Assembly: GCA_036768485.1 (NCBI GenBank)
Contig: JAVLUZ010000154.1
Location: 39,924,851-39,988,850, forward strand
Source of the DNA: Mermis nigrescens
Lineage: Eukaryota > Nematoda > Enoplea > Mermithida > Mermithidae
Direction: 5' to 3'
Length of the DNA: 64,000 bases
Shown: positions 1-11,425 of the stretch, in pieces
How positions within the stretch are numbered: position 1 is the first letter of the stretch
Layout: each line of letters starts with the position of its first letter
The notes under the pieces: generated by a model
What the model saw: the letters and a program-made list of their open reading frames with translations, nothing else
Database searches by the model: none
Told to the model about the DNA's origin: nothing
Position numbers and translations under genes: made by a program

Positions 1-419
1 AATGTGATGCAGCAATGCGTTCTGCGTGCTAAAACTGCGTTTTTCAACCTATAACACTTAGCAGAGTACTCAGCCGATTTCTTGATTTCTTACAATAAAA
101 ATACAACAACTTATGAGTACAGCGCAACGCGTCGGAAAAATTAGACATTTTTACCGTTTCCATGAAGACTTTGCGGCCTTTTTGATGACAAATATTTCAG
201 AAAGCTAAATTGGTGCGACGCGCAAAAACCGTTTTATCATTCTTACCGTCTAAACTGAAATTTTTGAATCCCATTGACGACCAACTGAGGCAAAACTCGA
301 ACCCAATATTTTTCACATCGTTCAGGATATTGACATGAAAAACTGTTTTCAATTAATGAATTATTGTGAATCACCAAAATATTCCAACTGATTTGAGCTT
401 TTAAGCTGAACGCTTCCAG

Positions 420-795
420 TCATTACAAAGCCATTTTAGTTATTATAGAGGCCAAACATGGGCACGCTCAGATTTTTGAGGATTAAATGACTTCCCTGGA
501 ACTTGTAGGGTTGATCACCATGACCATAGATGCAGAGCATGGTAGATCTGTGGGTGAAGGGTGAAAACCTGAGCTTTTTTGAGGCTAAAATAACCTTTAA
601 AACTTGTATAAATGCTAACATAGTGTTAAACCTACGTTATTCCGCAGTTTCAGCTTAATTTTATGCTTTTTTGAGGGAAATTTTCGATTTTCATCCATTT
701 TCGGCCTTGATTTTGCCTCGTTTTTTCCAGAAAATTTTCAAAACTCTTGCGGGGCTGGTCCGGTTTCCCCCGTGTTGCGGTGTTGCCCAGCCGCC
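420..795. repeat. Interspersed repeat, family K, copy 1
   Basis: The segment around 560-740 (GAGCTTTTTTGAGGCTAAAA, then a tract reading like CATTTTCGGCCTTGATTTTG) recurs in altered form at 10850-10940, 13480-13665 and 51228-51497. This marks it as a dispersed short element rather than unique sequence. No transposase and no clear target duplication were found, so the borders are approximate. No gene is seen in bases 1-420 or 800-1370. Confidence 0.45.
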
Positions 796-1370
796 AAGGT
801 CAAGCCACTTAATCCTGTATTGACCCTCTGCCTATGTATGATCGAGGCATAATAAATTTAATTTTAATATTATTTATCATGATAGTAATTTTTCATTTGA
901 AGACAGTTCCAAAAAATCTTTGTTCATCTGGAAAAAATCTTTGGAAAATACATAGAAGAACTATAATGCGTCATAAGGGTTTATGAGTCGGATGCTAGGG
1001 AAGAGCAAAAAAGAGAGACAAAGTTTGCTGGAAGAAAGACGAAAAGCGGAAAGATTAAAAACCTAAGTTGTACATAAATGGACTCTTTTCGACCTTGGCG
1101 TTTTTTTGAAAGTAATTAACTTAAGAATCCCATCTGTTTACTCAAACATTCAACAGAAACTAATTTTTCTAAGGTCGTCTATTGGACATGGTAATCAATG
1201 GGCTCAAAAAGTTGTGTTGTGTTAGATTATAGTCTGTAGCCTTCCTAGGAGCCACTTTTGCAGTCACTTTCTTCTTCAGCCAAAATTCTTTTCTATGCAC
1301 AGTGTTTTGTGAAACGTACTATAGAAATAGGCTATCCTGAAGCTGTGAAGGTCCCTGGGATACATATGTA

Positions 1371-1570
1371 CATGTGAACGGCTCGAAATTTCGGGTGGGA
1401 AGGGGTCCCCGGCCATTATTAGAGCGGGTAAACGACGTCCAATTTTCGGTCAAAAACGGCCAAAAAATGGAAAAATGCAAGTTTTTTCCATTAATCAGGG
1501 GTGGGTGAGTCAAAAATTTTATGGCTTTGGTGGAATGGGGACGACTAACTTCGTATGAGGGATCCCCCAT
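1371..1570. repeat. Interspersed repeat shared with MULE units B and C
   Basis: The stretch GGCTCGAAATTTCGGGTGGG followed by GTCCCCGGCCATTATTA matches the segments near 40930 and 47340 inside MULE units B and C. It therefore belongs to a small element that also inserted into the MULE. Borders are uncertain. Confidence 0.45.
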
Positions 1571-1766
1571 TCCCCTGTTACGTGTATTCTGGGATATGTA
1601 CTGCGTATCACTTGTGATGTGATCAAGAGTAAAAGCTAGGGAAAGTATGTCTGAACATCTAGCTTTTGGGTCGAATCAGGTGAATAACGCCCAAAACTTG
1701 ATGATATAAGATTATTCATGACCGCACACAATTCTTCAAAAACGTACAAAACATCATTACACGCAC

Positions 1767-1837
1767 TTGCGATCTTCAGCCACTGTTTGAATTCTTTGGT
1801 TAAGTCGAGCAACTTCATCACATAGGGCAGCGTTTTT
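1767..1837 (-). CDS. Host gene exon 5: coiled-coil-like segment resembling TBRG1
   Basis: On the minus strand a strong acceptor (eight T then CAG) opens at 1837 with the codons K-N-A-A-L-C-D-E-V-A-R-L, followed by NQRIQTVAEDR. It is read in phase 0, which is what exon 4 leaves. From memory of the family, TBRG1 (a nuclear regulator with FYR domains) has the closely similar ENAAICDEIARLEEK just before a basic stretch, and INO80E-type subunits have a comparable coiled coil. A donor-like GTGCGT follows AA at 1767. If it is not used, the frame stops two codons later at TAA. Any FYR domains would lie beyond the left edge. The splice sites are seen; the orthology is inference. Confidence 0.55.
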
Positions 1838-2099
1838 CTGAAAAAAAACAAATTTCTCGACAATGCATATTTTCATCTTCATACGTACATGTATGTACAT
1901 AGAATGTAAAGAATCATATTTTAAAATTTATTGTTTGCAACTCAAATTCTAACAATTTATTTAATTCTTTGTCTGATAAACAAGTATTATAATTTCGATT
2001 CACTGGCTAATTCACTGATTTGTGGGACTAGTAACTGAAAAATAGCACATATATACCTATCGATAAAATGAGATTATCAATTGCGTTTATATGTATAAC

Positions 2100-2460
2100 T
2101 GTCCGTTGAAGGGGGTTTGGATGCCCGGAAAAAATTGCCCCTCTACCCCAGAGTTTTTTACACCCCCTCTTCCAGAATTCGCGATTTTTCCAAAGTTTCC
2201 CAGAATTTCCTAAGAATTCGCAGAAAAGGTGCTTTTTAAGCGTTTTTAGCTATCTATTTGCACAAAAGTATCAAATTTTTAGCGCTTCGCGTCATATACT
2301 CATGTTGTAACTGCATTTTGTTCAATTTATTTGACTTTTTTGTTTTTCGAAATTTTGTTTTCATGCTCTAGAAAGATGAGGCATCGTCAGAAACGCCGAA
2401 AAACGATGTTTTTGACGCGTCCCCACTATTTTTAGGCCCAAAAAGGCACTTTAAAATTCC
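2100..2460 (+). repeat. Repeat-H copy 1 (MITE-like)
   Basis: A short non-coding element running from GAAGGGGGTTTGGATGC to about AGGCCCAAAAAGGCAC. It has reverse-oriented or deleted relatives at 14855-15235, 52085-52470 and 55085-55262. It contains AGCGCTTCGCGTC, a motif shared with other families in this window. It lies in the intron between host exons 4 and 5. Confidence 0.55.
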
Positions 2461-2880
2461 TTCTTCCCTTAGAAGTCCCATGGTGTACCACGATTTTTTT
2501 GTATTCGACAAAGATTTTTTCCGATGTACAAAGACTTTTCGGGACCGTCTTTGAACATGTACAATGATTTTCGGGAAGACAAAATTGTAAAAGTCTAAAA
2601 TTCACAAAATTTTCGGCGCTTCGCACCGAAATGAGTAATTGCTTGTTCCATATCTCTTTATAATGGCGGAAATTGCATTTAGAGAACAAAAATACAAAAA
2701 CCCAGAAATTGGCTAAAACGCTACCAAAGGTCGAGAAACCCTGTTTTACCACGCCGTAAACGCTGCTATACGATTATTATAGCACCCGAAAATTTGCATG
2801 TACAAAATGTACAAAGACTTTTTGGGACTATCGTCGTACATGTGCAAAGGGATCTGGTACGAAAACACTGCTGTGCATGT
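2461..2880 (+). repeat. Repeat-I copy 1 (TACATGTACA-rich element)
   Basis: About 420 bp bracketed by ATGTACAAAGACTTTTYGGGAC motifs in both halves, with CGGCGCTTCGCACCGAAATG inside. A clear relative lies at 61955-62362 and a fragment at 5860-6010. No reading frame of note. It is probably a non-autonomous transposon, of unknown superfamily because no target duplication was recognised. Confidence 0.55.
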
Positions 2881-3801
2881 ATATATGGTTAGACCCAAAG
2901 TATAACTAGCAAAATAAGGAAGTCATGAGATATGTAACTATGTACACAGTAGAAAATCGAATATGTTTTCCCATTTAGATAGAAAATCAGTCACGCACGG
3001 GAAAAGTGAAGCAAAATCATCAACTGTTTAGTGCCTAAATCAACAGAATTGCCAACTTTAAATAAACTAGACTTATCAGATTTAGACTTGAGATTCCGAA
3101 TTATTGGATTTAGATTTACATGCAACTAGATTTATATATAGGTACTAGCTTTTAACACATTACACACAATAAAAATTGTTATCAGAGTTGCAGAAATATT
3201 AGCTTCATTCAAACGCCAAAAAATCAATACGCTACATTGTAATTAAAAAAATTGCTTAACATTAAGTAGGTAACATATTCAAAAATTCGACTTTCTGACT
3301 CGAGCTTATTTGTAACGATTTGTTTAAATGTAAGACGACTAATATTCTATCAAGAGTGAACAAAAGAGCTATATACAAGTTCCTTGAAAAATTTATATGA
3401 AGTATGAATACGAAAGTGGAAAATTTAACGAATCAATTGAACAGCAGCTTCTAAGTGGGGATCACTAGTCCCAGTAATTAAGGAAAACGAGGAATATAAG
3501 AAAATTCCCGCAAAGCCATGATTTGAAGCCTTATTCATATTTAAAAAATCTCGGCCAGCCTCTTAAAAGTTGGTCATTAAGAATTAGTCACTTCAGCTGT
3601 ATTGTCTTAGCACCATATGTGGGCAGCAACCACATTCAGGGGGTCTGATGAGGCAGAATTGCAAAAAAGCAGCAAAAGTAGGATCTATGGTAATCAACGG
3701 GGATTATTTTGTATTCTAGGGGCCTGAAACTCCTCCCCACAAGAATGTGTGGTTAACACTATTCTAGCTTTTGAAGCCGATGCACAAAAATCACATGTGA
3801 C

Positions 3802-4033
3802 CATATGTGGGCAGCACCAAAATTCTGGGGGAGAGGGTGAAAGATTTTTCAAAGGTCGAAAAATGGCCTTGAAAATAGTAGTATGACGGAAAAACACCAT
3901 TTTTTAACGTTTCTCATCGAGCACTATCCATTGGCATCAAAAAATTGCGAAAAAGAACAAAAAAAATTTCAAAAATTGAATTCTGGGGCTATTTTGGTCT
4001 CTGGGGGCCAAAATCCCCCCACACACCAAGGTG
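3802..4033 (-). mobile_element. MITE-A copy, reverse orientation, in host intron 4
   Basis: It starts with CATATGTGGGCAGCACC and carries the family core (ATGGCCTTGAAAA, CATCGAGCACTATCCATTGG, AATTGAATTCTGGGG), ending near ACACCAAGGTG. The flanks CATGTGAC and CACGTAAC are similar but not a clean 8-bp duplication. A second terminus-like CATATGTGGGCAGCAACC at about 3615 suggests an older copy beside it. Confidence 0.7.
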
Positions 4034-4677
4034 TCCACGTAACTCGCATAATTTACTATAGAACAACTGGCATGAACTATTTCTTGACACGTACATATGT
4101 CACACTCACAATAGAGCACGAGAAAGCTAAAAATTTTAGTTTTCTAAAAGCTTATCCCTTGACTACTTTTTAAACTCTAGGAGAATAGTGTTCTCCCTTA
4201 GTTTCTATAAGAGCCTATTAAACCATTATTATGATGAGAAAGAGCGACATAAAAGGCCAAGAAAAGAAAATTATCTCGTCATAAAGTGTGTGTAGATGAA
4301 TGTCTTATTCCTTTCTGCAGCACATATTCTAGAAAATATGTTATGTACTCGTACATTATGTTAGACACGAAGGACAGAATTTTAAAAGAGCCGAATTTCA
4401 GTGATTGTGCAATAAGCGTATTGCCGATTTTCTCAACAACCTTAAATAGACTTATCACCAACCTAAAGCAAAACTAAACAGAGTGAGGATTGAGGAAAGT
4501 GATAAATAACCTAAAGCATAACCTTTTCAGCGCACAACGGACTTCCATAAAAATAATCTCATACAATGCATTGAAATCGGCATTTAATTCAAAATTCGGG
4601 AACTTAATTAAATGTCTAATTTAATCGTTAAAATTTATTATCTTAAAAGTAAATCTGACTTAAGTGAAAAAGCTTAC

Positions 4678-4817
4678 GAATGCAAGAGATTTAACGCATT
4701 TTTTCAGCAGGTAATGCTTCCGCTTGTAATAATCGTCGCTGAGAATCTTTGTGTTGTGTGGCTGCTGAATGGCAGCCAGCTGTTGATGAGGCAACACAGG
4801 GGAACATTCGTGACTGG
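4678..4817 (-). CDS. Host gene exon 4: charged segment before the coiled coil
   Basis: Acceptor TCCTCCAG precedes 4817 and donor GTAAGC follows 4678. The exon takes phase 1 from exon 3 and leaves phase 0, exactly as exons 3 and 5 require. It encodes about 46 residues: a short QQ-containing part (PHQQLAAIQQPHN) and then a lysine-rich stretch, YYKRKHYLLKKCVKSLAF, that runs into exon 5. This basic helix followed by the NAALCDEVARL segment is the arrangement recalled for TBRG1. Function is inferred only from that resemblance. Confidence 0.6.
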
Positions 4818-5279
4818 CTGGAGGATTCCGATTCGAACAATTAAGATTATCTGAATACGAATAGATATGTACGAGTATATCGCAAATTAACGGACATGAA
4901 GTGCAGTGTACCCACTTGACACGTGGAGTGTTATGGTTTAGAGCCCGAGAATCCAAAATGCTCCCCGCAGATTACGGTAGACCTTGAAAATTGAAGTTTT
5001 GGCTTTTTTGGCGATTTTTGTCAGTTTTACCTCATTTAGACTCCAAGAATTTGGTTGATATCATGTCCGAGTTTGAGTGTGTCCCAAAGGCAATATGCAA
5101 AAATTAGTTTTGCTTAGATTCGTTAAATTGTTATTGGGTAGTAAGTTACAATGTGAATGTATACATATTGAACAATCATTGTTCTTTTCACGAGATGTCG
5201 ATGGATCGCAATAAAATGCGTCAAAAATAATTTTTGATTAAAGTTGTTGGCCCTTTGTGACCTTAACATCACACATGCA

Positions 5280-5690
5280 CACTAGACGGGTATGGGGTGG
5301 GGGTATCGCCCTACCAGGACTTTTGAAAGGCATAACCCCTCAGCTGTTTTGGGACCAAACCTGTTGCTCGATAGTTTCAAGTACATATTATGCTAATTTT
5401 TCGAGCAGTAGACCGCCCAATTGATTCGTCCAGACAATTTTCTTCCACTATTTTGCATATTTTTGATGTTGCAGGTCACTTAATCGCCCTTGTCGTTATT
5501 GTCTTCATGCAAATTTAACCATAAATATTCATGAAGAATGATATAAAACGAATTAAATAACAAAACTTCGACAAAATTCGACAGCAAATAGGTTAAAAAA
5601 TTACTCATTTACCCCCCCCCCCCCCAAAAAAAAAATTCCGGTTCACTACCCCTCCAGAACTTTTGACCTTCTACATGCATGCTTAACATT
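5280..5690 (+). repeat. Repeat-J copy 1
   Basis: The segment CCTACCAGGACTTTTGAAAG through to CCTCCAGAACTTTTGACC matches 8570-9385 over several blocks (GGGACCAAACCTGTTG, TTTAACCATAAATATTC, an AAAATTCGACA block). The similarity is imperfect. It contains a C14 A9 homopolymer pair near 5613-5635. Non-coding, superfamily unknown. Confidence 0.5.
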
Positions 5691-5859
5691 CTCTGCATCA
5701 TTTCTGAAGACAAAAGCAGTTGATAATGTGTCAACTTTTCCGGATAATTTCCTGTCCTGTTAGACCAAAAAGCGCCTTAATCAGGTCAAAATGATCTACA
5801 AGTAAAAATTTATTGGTCAGATTAGGGAACTTTGATATTTTTTATCGTTAAAGTCACTG

Positions 5860-6010
5860 TTTTCTTTTTCTGTACAAAAACCTTATTTTTGTACAATCAT
5901 AATCGACTAAAAACTGCCTTCACTTTCGTATAAAAGATGTACAAAGATCGTTCCAAAAATCCTTGTACGACCGTTAAACTCTTTGTCCCGTACAAAACTA
6001 AAAAACAGTG
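5860..6010 (+). repeat. Repeat-I fragment
   Basis: Several GTACAAAGATC/TTGTACGACC motifs related to Repeat-I occur here, but the centre of the element is missing. It is a decayed fragment in host intron 3. Confidence 0.35.
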
Positions 6011-6522
6011 GCTAAAACTGACAATGCGGTCAAAATAGGCTTAAAATACTTTTTAAAACACGATCTCACCAATAAAAGCCTTTTGCTAAGGTTACTTGAA
6101 CATGTTTCATCATTTTACAGGCGAAATAGGGATTTCACCATCCACTGCAGACCCTGGCCTCATGCACATTACGCGGTATAATTCTTTGAAATTAAGATAT
6201 AATTATCTCAAGATTCGACTGAACTTATTAATCATGTTTTCAAGATACAGATTTTTGCCTTTGAGCAGATATATTCCCCACTAGGGAATTGTGTTAAGGT
6301 CCGTTGTCCCGAAGGATAATGCTCCACGGCTGAAGGAGGATCAGCAACCTCGTTGGAACTCATCAACAAGATCAAGGCGCTAAGAAAAAAAGCAGAGATG
6401 AATTCCTTCAGATCTATAAGAGCAACTTTATTGTTACGTGAAAAAAATTTTAATTTTAGACAAAAAAATGCTTACATACATTGTATAGTTGACTAAAATT
6501 TAATTGGTAACTATATCCTTAC

Positions 6523-6693
6523 TTGAAGTCGAATGTTGAAGTAATTGTCTTTGGGTAAAAATATTCGATCCGGGTGGCAATAAAGTCGAAAGTTGCTTTG
6601 GAGTTAACGACTGCAACCTTACAAGAGGCATAATAGTGTTGCCTGCCACGTTTCGAGGTGAACCAAAAAGACTAGAATCACCCAGCATTTGAT
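6523..6693 (-). CDS. Host gene exon 3, Q/S-rich
   Basis: Acceptor TTTTTTATGCTTAG precedes 6693 and donor GTAAGG follows 6523. The exon is 171 bp, entered in phase 1 (completing an Asp codon with exon 2) and left in phase 1. The product reads QMLGDSSLFGSPRN, then LQSLTPKQLSTLLPPG, then TQRQLLQHSTS: polar and Gln/Ser/Leu-rich, with no recognised domain. If the donor is ignored the frame ends 5 codons later. Phase agreement with both neighbours is the main evidence. Confidence 0.6.
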
Positions 6694-7786
6694 CTAAGCA
6701 TAAAAAACGCACTTCCGTTCTTTATAATTTATTATGTGTAACCTAATCGGAGGACTGCGTCCTCTATGAACGCAAATACAATCTTCGGAAGTCTTCATAC
6801 AAATAAAACTTTTATGCACGTAATTTGGTTAGAAACATACCTTATTACTGTTTAAGCTTTGTGTCAAATTCACAAAGCTAAAATTTCGCATTTTAGGATC
6901 AAAGACCCCCTTCAGTACTTAATAAACGCTCGCAAGCGTTGATAGGCTCAACACATGACATAAAAATGAGACATTTATGATTTTTAGGCAGAAAATCCAT
7001 ATCAATCAAGCAATTTTTAATGAATTTCACTAATTTTTGATAAATATCAAACGTGCGAAGTATAACTTAGCCCTTACTGTGCCGACTTCTTAAGCCGTAG
7101 AAAGCACTATAGCCTCTATTAATCGTAGAACTGTTTTCAGCCCTTCTAACCGCTTCTACTTCGCCTATCTATAATAAATTGAATTCTAAACAGAAATGGA
7201 CAGGACATATACACGTATATGGGGCATAAAGCCGGAGCTCTCGACTGATCTGATTGATTTCTACAATTATTTATTTTATAATTTCAATCCCACTCACACG
7301 TCGTTAATAATTTAAAAGGGCCAGTTATCAATATAAAATGTGCTTACTGTGACCAATTCTTGACTGTCTTACGTGATTTTAATATCGTGTTTTGTGACTT
7401 CTTCAATGCACTTTAGGCGATACAAAATAAGCAAACGCATTTTAAAACGCTAGTTAAAGTACATTAGCATTCAAGAGTAAGTCAGAAGGTATTATATAAG
7501 CCAAAAATAATGAATAGTGAAAGATTATAGAGTATTGTATTGCAACAATAAATTCAAGTAATGTATAAAAAATGTGTATTGGTTCTAAAGTGCTTCCCAC
7601 TGTACATGAAGGTCACTGCATTGACAATTCAAATCAAGTGCAAAAAATGCGAGGAAAATTTATTGATCTTACAATATCTGTTTACTTAAATATTGAAAGC
7701 TTATTCAATAAGTCGTTTAGGATAATTTATTCAAATCAATTTAATCGATCAAGGGCTTTAAACATATCGACTTATTCTCAACATAC

Positions 7787-8297
7787 CATTCACAGTCTGT
7801 TGAGTCAGTACAATAGGCCTCTGCTGACTATTCTGACTCGACGTTAAGAATCTATGCTGCTGTTGTGCTGCTTGTAAGCTTGTGTGCCTTAACTGCTGCT
7901 GATTTTGCAAGTGTAATAGTTGCTGGGCAGAAAAAGACGGACTGAATTGTCGCATTTGCAATTGTTTCGGTTCATCTTCTGAGAGTTGATATTGTTGTTG
8001 TTGCTGCGGAAACCTAAACTGCTGCTGCGATTGCTGAAGCACCAAACCTGAGGAAGTAGAAGGACCCACTCGATGAAAATAAACGTTTGGAGCAATCGAA
8101 GTGGGCCCACAAGAACTGCCATTACTGCTTGAACTATTGCTGCCCGAGCTTTCTATTATGATCGGCTCATCGTTATTGTTAGCAGACACTGGCAAACTTG
8201 GTATTAAGGAGGTCCTAAAAATATGCTGCTGCTGCAAAGGCGACGACTCTGAGCGCGGCGAGACGAATGTTTGACACTTGTTGTGTTGTTGCGACTG
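7787..8297 (-). CDS. Host gene exon 2, polyglutamine-rich
   Basis: Acceptor CTTTGTAG precedes 8297 and donor GTATGT follows 7787. The exon is 511 bp, entered in phase 0 and left in phase 1, with no stop. The 170 residues are dominated by glutamine tracts (QQSQQQFRFPQQQQQYQL, LQNQQQLRH, LQAAQQQHRF) with a central Ser/Asn run (SSGSNSSSSNGSS). Such low-complexity Q-rich segments are typical of nuclear transcription and chromatin proteins. No folded domain is seen. This is the longest host-like coding segment in the window, and its codon use shows CAG and CAA mixed rather than a pure CAG expansion. Confidence 0.7.
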
Positions 8298-8569
8298 CTA
8301 CAAAGACGTAAATATCTGGTCTGTATGGCGCTCAAGTAATTTAATTTTTGGGGCTTATAAGGTAATTTAAATTAGTGATGTACCGGGCCTCTACAAATGT
8401 TTCTGATTTATCTAAGAATCAGAATTTTATAGAAAACTGGAGGAATCATCGATGTTCTGCGAATCTCACTTGCGCAATTCATTAAATTTGATAATTGAAA
8501 AAAAGATGTAATGTATCTGCCCAGATCTAGTTAACGTTCAAAAATTTTCTTCTTGATCCAGAACCCTGG

Positions 8570-9385
8570 GTTCTGCACATGCATGTTTACCGGGAGTATC
8601 CCCTACCAGGACTTTTGAAAAACATACCCTCCTCAGCAAACCTGGGCAATAGGTGCAACCAGGTGCAGCCCGGTACCAGCTAGAGCAGGTCCGGTACCAG
8701 CCAGAGGGTCTGCCAGTTGCACCTGATGATGTGAGCAAGGAAATTTCATGTGCAATGCACGATAATGCTGGAGTAAGTGGTTGGTAATAAAACTAAATCA
8801 AATAATATGAAAACACTGTCAAATGGTTGAATGAGCTATTTATGTAGGCTAATGCACTCTTATAGAACCAACATTCAAAATCTAGTGTACAATTTTAAAC
8901 AAGCTTTATGGCCAACCACTTTAACGACTAAGCAACCAACCAAAAAAATTGGGCTTGGGTACCAGCTGGGGCAATGGGCATTGCCCACCTATGCTCCTCA
9001 GGCCATTTTCGGACCAAAACTTGTTGTTCGAACCATGAAAAAGCGTCAAATGACGTCTAACAGTATAATTTCAAATATGTAATACGAGTACCTACATACT
9101 TATTTTTCAAGCAGCAAACTGTTCAATTTCTGGATACAGACATTTCTCCCTATTATTTCATATATATTTGATGTTAAAAAAGTCATTTGTATCGCCCTTA
9201 CAGCCATTTGTTTTAATGAAAATTTAATCATAAATATTCAAGACAGAATAAAATTCGATGAATTGAATATCAAAATTTGACATTAGATGGAAAAAATTAA
9301 TCACTTATCCACCCCCCACTCCCAGGAAACTCCGTTTACCCGTCCAATAACTTTTGACCGTGTTTATGTATGATTTAAACATGCA
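8570..9385 (+). repeat. Repeat-J copy 2, split
   Basis: The left part (CCCCTACCAGGACTTTTGAA) and right part (GGACCAAAACTTGTTGTTCG to CCAATAACTTTTGACCG) match 5280-5690, with about 300 bp of other sequence between them. The interruption, about 8660-8940, includes repeated GGTACCAGC words. Non-coding, in host intron 1. Confidence 0.45.
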
Positions 9386-9876
9386 TATCTACAAATAACG
9401 AACCATTGGCATATTTTGCAATACTTTAGCTCTATTCTCGAATAGAATTTTTTTAAGTAAAATAAATCAAAAAATATCTGGTTTAACCTCTTCGACGCGT
9501 TTTTTAATATGTCTTACAGCTGATTGATAATAAGCATATGTACAGCCTTGTAAAAAATTGCTTATTGTGAAGAAGTATATAAATACGACCAAACTAATTA
9601 AGAAGTCGAATACACAAATTAAAATTTAATTCTATAAACCTCAAGTCTTCTGCAACCACTTACTTACGTTATCTAAAAAAACCTGTCACAGTACCTACAC
9701 AATTTTTCGAAATTTGAGGGATAAGTACAATCTCCTATTCTCAAGCGAAATTCCGACTCAATTTAGATAACTTTGCAGTTGGCACGGAATTTACTACTCT
9801 CATACTCGAAAATAGTGCAGAAAATCCTACATAAGATCGGATCATATAATCTGACCTTTCGGCAAGGGGTTATTTT

Positions 9877-10346
9877 CACACGTGGGCGTGGGGGGTGTTT
9901 GGGGGTATGCACCCCCCAGAAGGCCAAATACCCCCAGAAGGCCAAATACTCCCCAGAAGGCCAAATACCCCCCAGAAGGCCAAATACCCCCCAGAAGGCC
10001 AAATACCCCTCCTAGAAGGCCAAATACCCCCCAGAAAGGCCAAATACCCCCCAGGAGGCCAAATACCCCCAGAAGGCCAAATATCCCCCCAGAAGCCAAA
10101 TATCCCCCCAGAAGGCGAAATACCCCCCAAAGAAGCAAAATACCCTCAAGGAACGAAAATACAATCAAAGAACCAAAATACCCCCAGAATTCAATTTTTG
10201 AAATTTTTTGGTTTTTTCGCAATTTTTGATGCCAATGGATAGTGCTCGATGAGAAACGTTTAAAAGCGGTGTTTTTTCGCCAATTACCATTTTTAAGACC
10301 ATTTATTGACCTTTGAAAAATTTTGCACCCCCCAGAATTTGCTTAT
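9877..10346 (+). mobile_element. MITE-A copy with expanded internal array, 3' truncated
   Basis: It starts with CACACGTGGGCGTGGGGG and has the family core (ATGCCAATGGATAGTGCTCG, CCATTTTTAAG, TTTTGCACCCCCCAGAATTTG). It breaks off before the usual GCTGCCCACNTATG end, so no duplication can be read. It is longer than other copies because of the array at 9909-10190. Confidence 0.8.
9909..10190 (+). repeat. Tandem array of an 18-19 bp unit inside a MITE
   Basis: Roughly 14 units of the type ACCCCCCAGAAGGCCAAAT run in a row, with small length changes (18-20 bp). Units decay toward the right end (GAACGAAAATACAATCAAAG). Other MITE-A copies have only two or three of these units, so the array is a local expansion. 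Several apparent reading frames on both strands here are products of the repeat, not genes. Confidence 0.9.
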
Positions 10347-10513
10347 CATTAAACTTCTTTAAAAAATTGTCAAAATCAAGGTTACAAACCTCATAGTTTC
10401 TTCAATTAATACCTACATCCCCAGCAGCCCCCACCAATCCGTCCTTATGCTCTTACAATACATTAGACTTTACAGAAAAAACGCACCACAATATAATAAG
10501 AAATTGAGCTTAC

Positions 10514-10681
10514 TTGCACGATATCAGTTGTGTTCGGCGTAATAAAATTGATATTGGGCGATTGACTAACGGATACTAGACTCATAGTCATATTTTGCTG
10601 TTGTATGTTTACCTGAGAACTTTGAGGAAAACTAAGAGATAATCGAGGCCTATTCATGCACTGGTCTCCATGTTGCAGCAT
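10514..10681 (-). CDS. Host gene exon 1 (first coding exon seen)
   Basis: Minus-strand frame from ATG at 10681 (MLQHGDQC, then LSLSFPQSSQVNIQQQNMTM) to a GTAAGC donor after 10514, leaving phase 0, which exon 2 accepts. An in-frame TGA lies just upstream of the ATG. So either translation starts here or a small acceptor (ATTGAG) joins an earlier exon. The composition (Gln, Ser, Asn) matches exons 2 and 3. The gene has about 355 codons in the window, all on the minus strand. Its promoter was not identified. Confidence 0.55.
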
Positions 10682-11062
10682 GATGCTCAATCAACTATAT
10701 ATCAGGCCATAAGGTTACGATAGGAAGTAGATATGTATTATTACTTGACCATAGTATTCACTCTAAAGCATCAGACAAAAAGTCAGTGAATAATATGTAA
10801 ATGCACGAGTTTGGGGACGAGCAAAGCTGCCAAAGCATAGCCGGTCTAGGGGCCAGCCAGTCTGAAGAGTCAGCCAGAGCTTTTTTGAGCTAAAATGACC
10901 TCAAAAAACTGTTATAAATGTTAAAATCGGTAGTTTAAAAACTACGTATGCACATGACATAAGCCTGAACATAGAACATTCGTAACAATATTACCATTTC
11001 CTAAGTATAGGCTTAATTATGTGCATACACATTGATGCCAATGACTTAGGAAAAAAGAATAG

Positions 11063-11425
11063 CAGACCCCCCAAAATAGTGATTAAAACGAGCATTCTGA
11101 AGCCAGAAAAAAACGTCTTAAAAACCATCTAAAATTTTTTCGAAACAAAAAATTTTGGGCCGAGATTAAAATAAAGACTCGACCCAGAAAAGTAACTCAC
11201 AGACCCAAAATATTGATTAAACGAGCATTCTCAACCCCAAAGAACATCCTAAAAATAATCCCAAAAAATTTTTCGAAACAAACAAAATTTTGAAGGGGTT
11301 AAAAATTCAAACTCAACCCAGAAAAAAGTTACTTACAGAACCTTAAAATAGTAATCCAATGAAGTTTATGAACCCAAAAAAGTGCCTTAAAATGATCAAA
11401 AAATTTTGCGAAAAAACGTAGAAAA
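11063..11425. repeat. Tandem repeat, about 135-bp unit, 2.7 copies
   Basis: Three successive blocks begin near 11081, 11215 and 11351 with GATTAAAACGAGCATTCT or decayed forms. Each contains TTTTTCGAAACAAA-like and CGACCCAGAAAAAGT-like segments. Divergence is moderate and no coding frame follows the period. The rest of 10700-12440 holds no gene I can support. Confidence 0.7.

Noticed and set aside
1636..1863. A 75-codon minus-strand frame covering exon 5
   Set aside because: The acceptor and the phase from exon 4 select a different frame (KNAALCDEVARL). The longer frame has no recognisable motif.
4279..4477. Overlapping 60-codon frames on both strands
   Set aside because: No motif, no splice sites in agreement with the host gene; intron 4 sequence.
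9882..10242. Overlapping proline-rich and Trp/Gly-rich frames on both strands
   Set aside because: They are translations of the 18-19 bp MITE array; their length reflects absence of stops in the unit.
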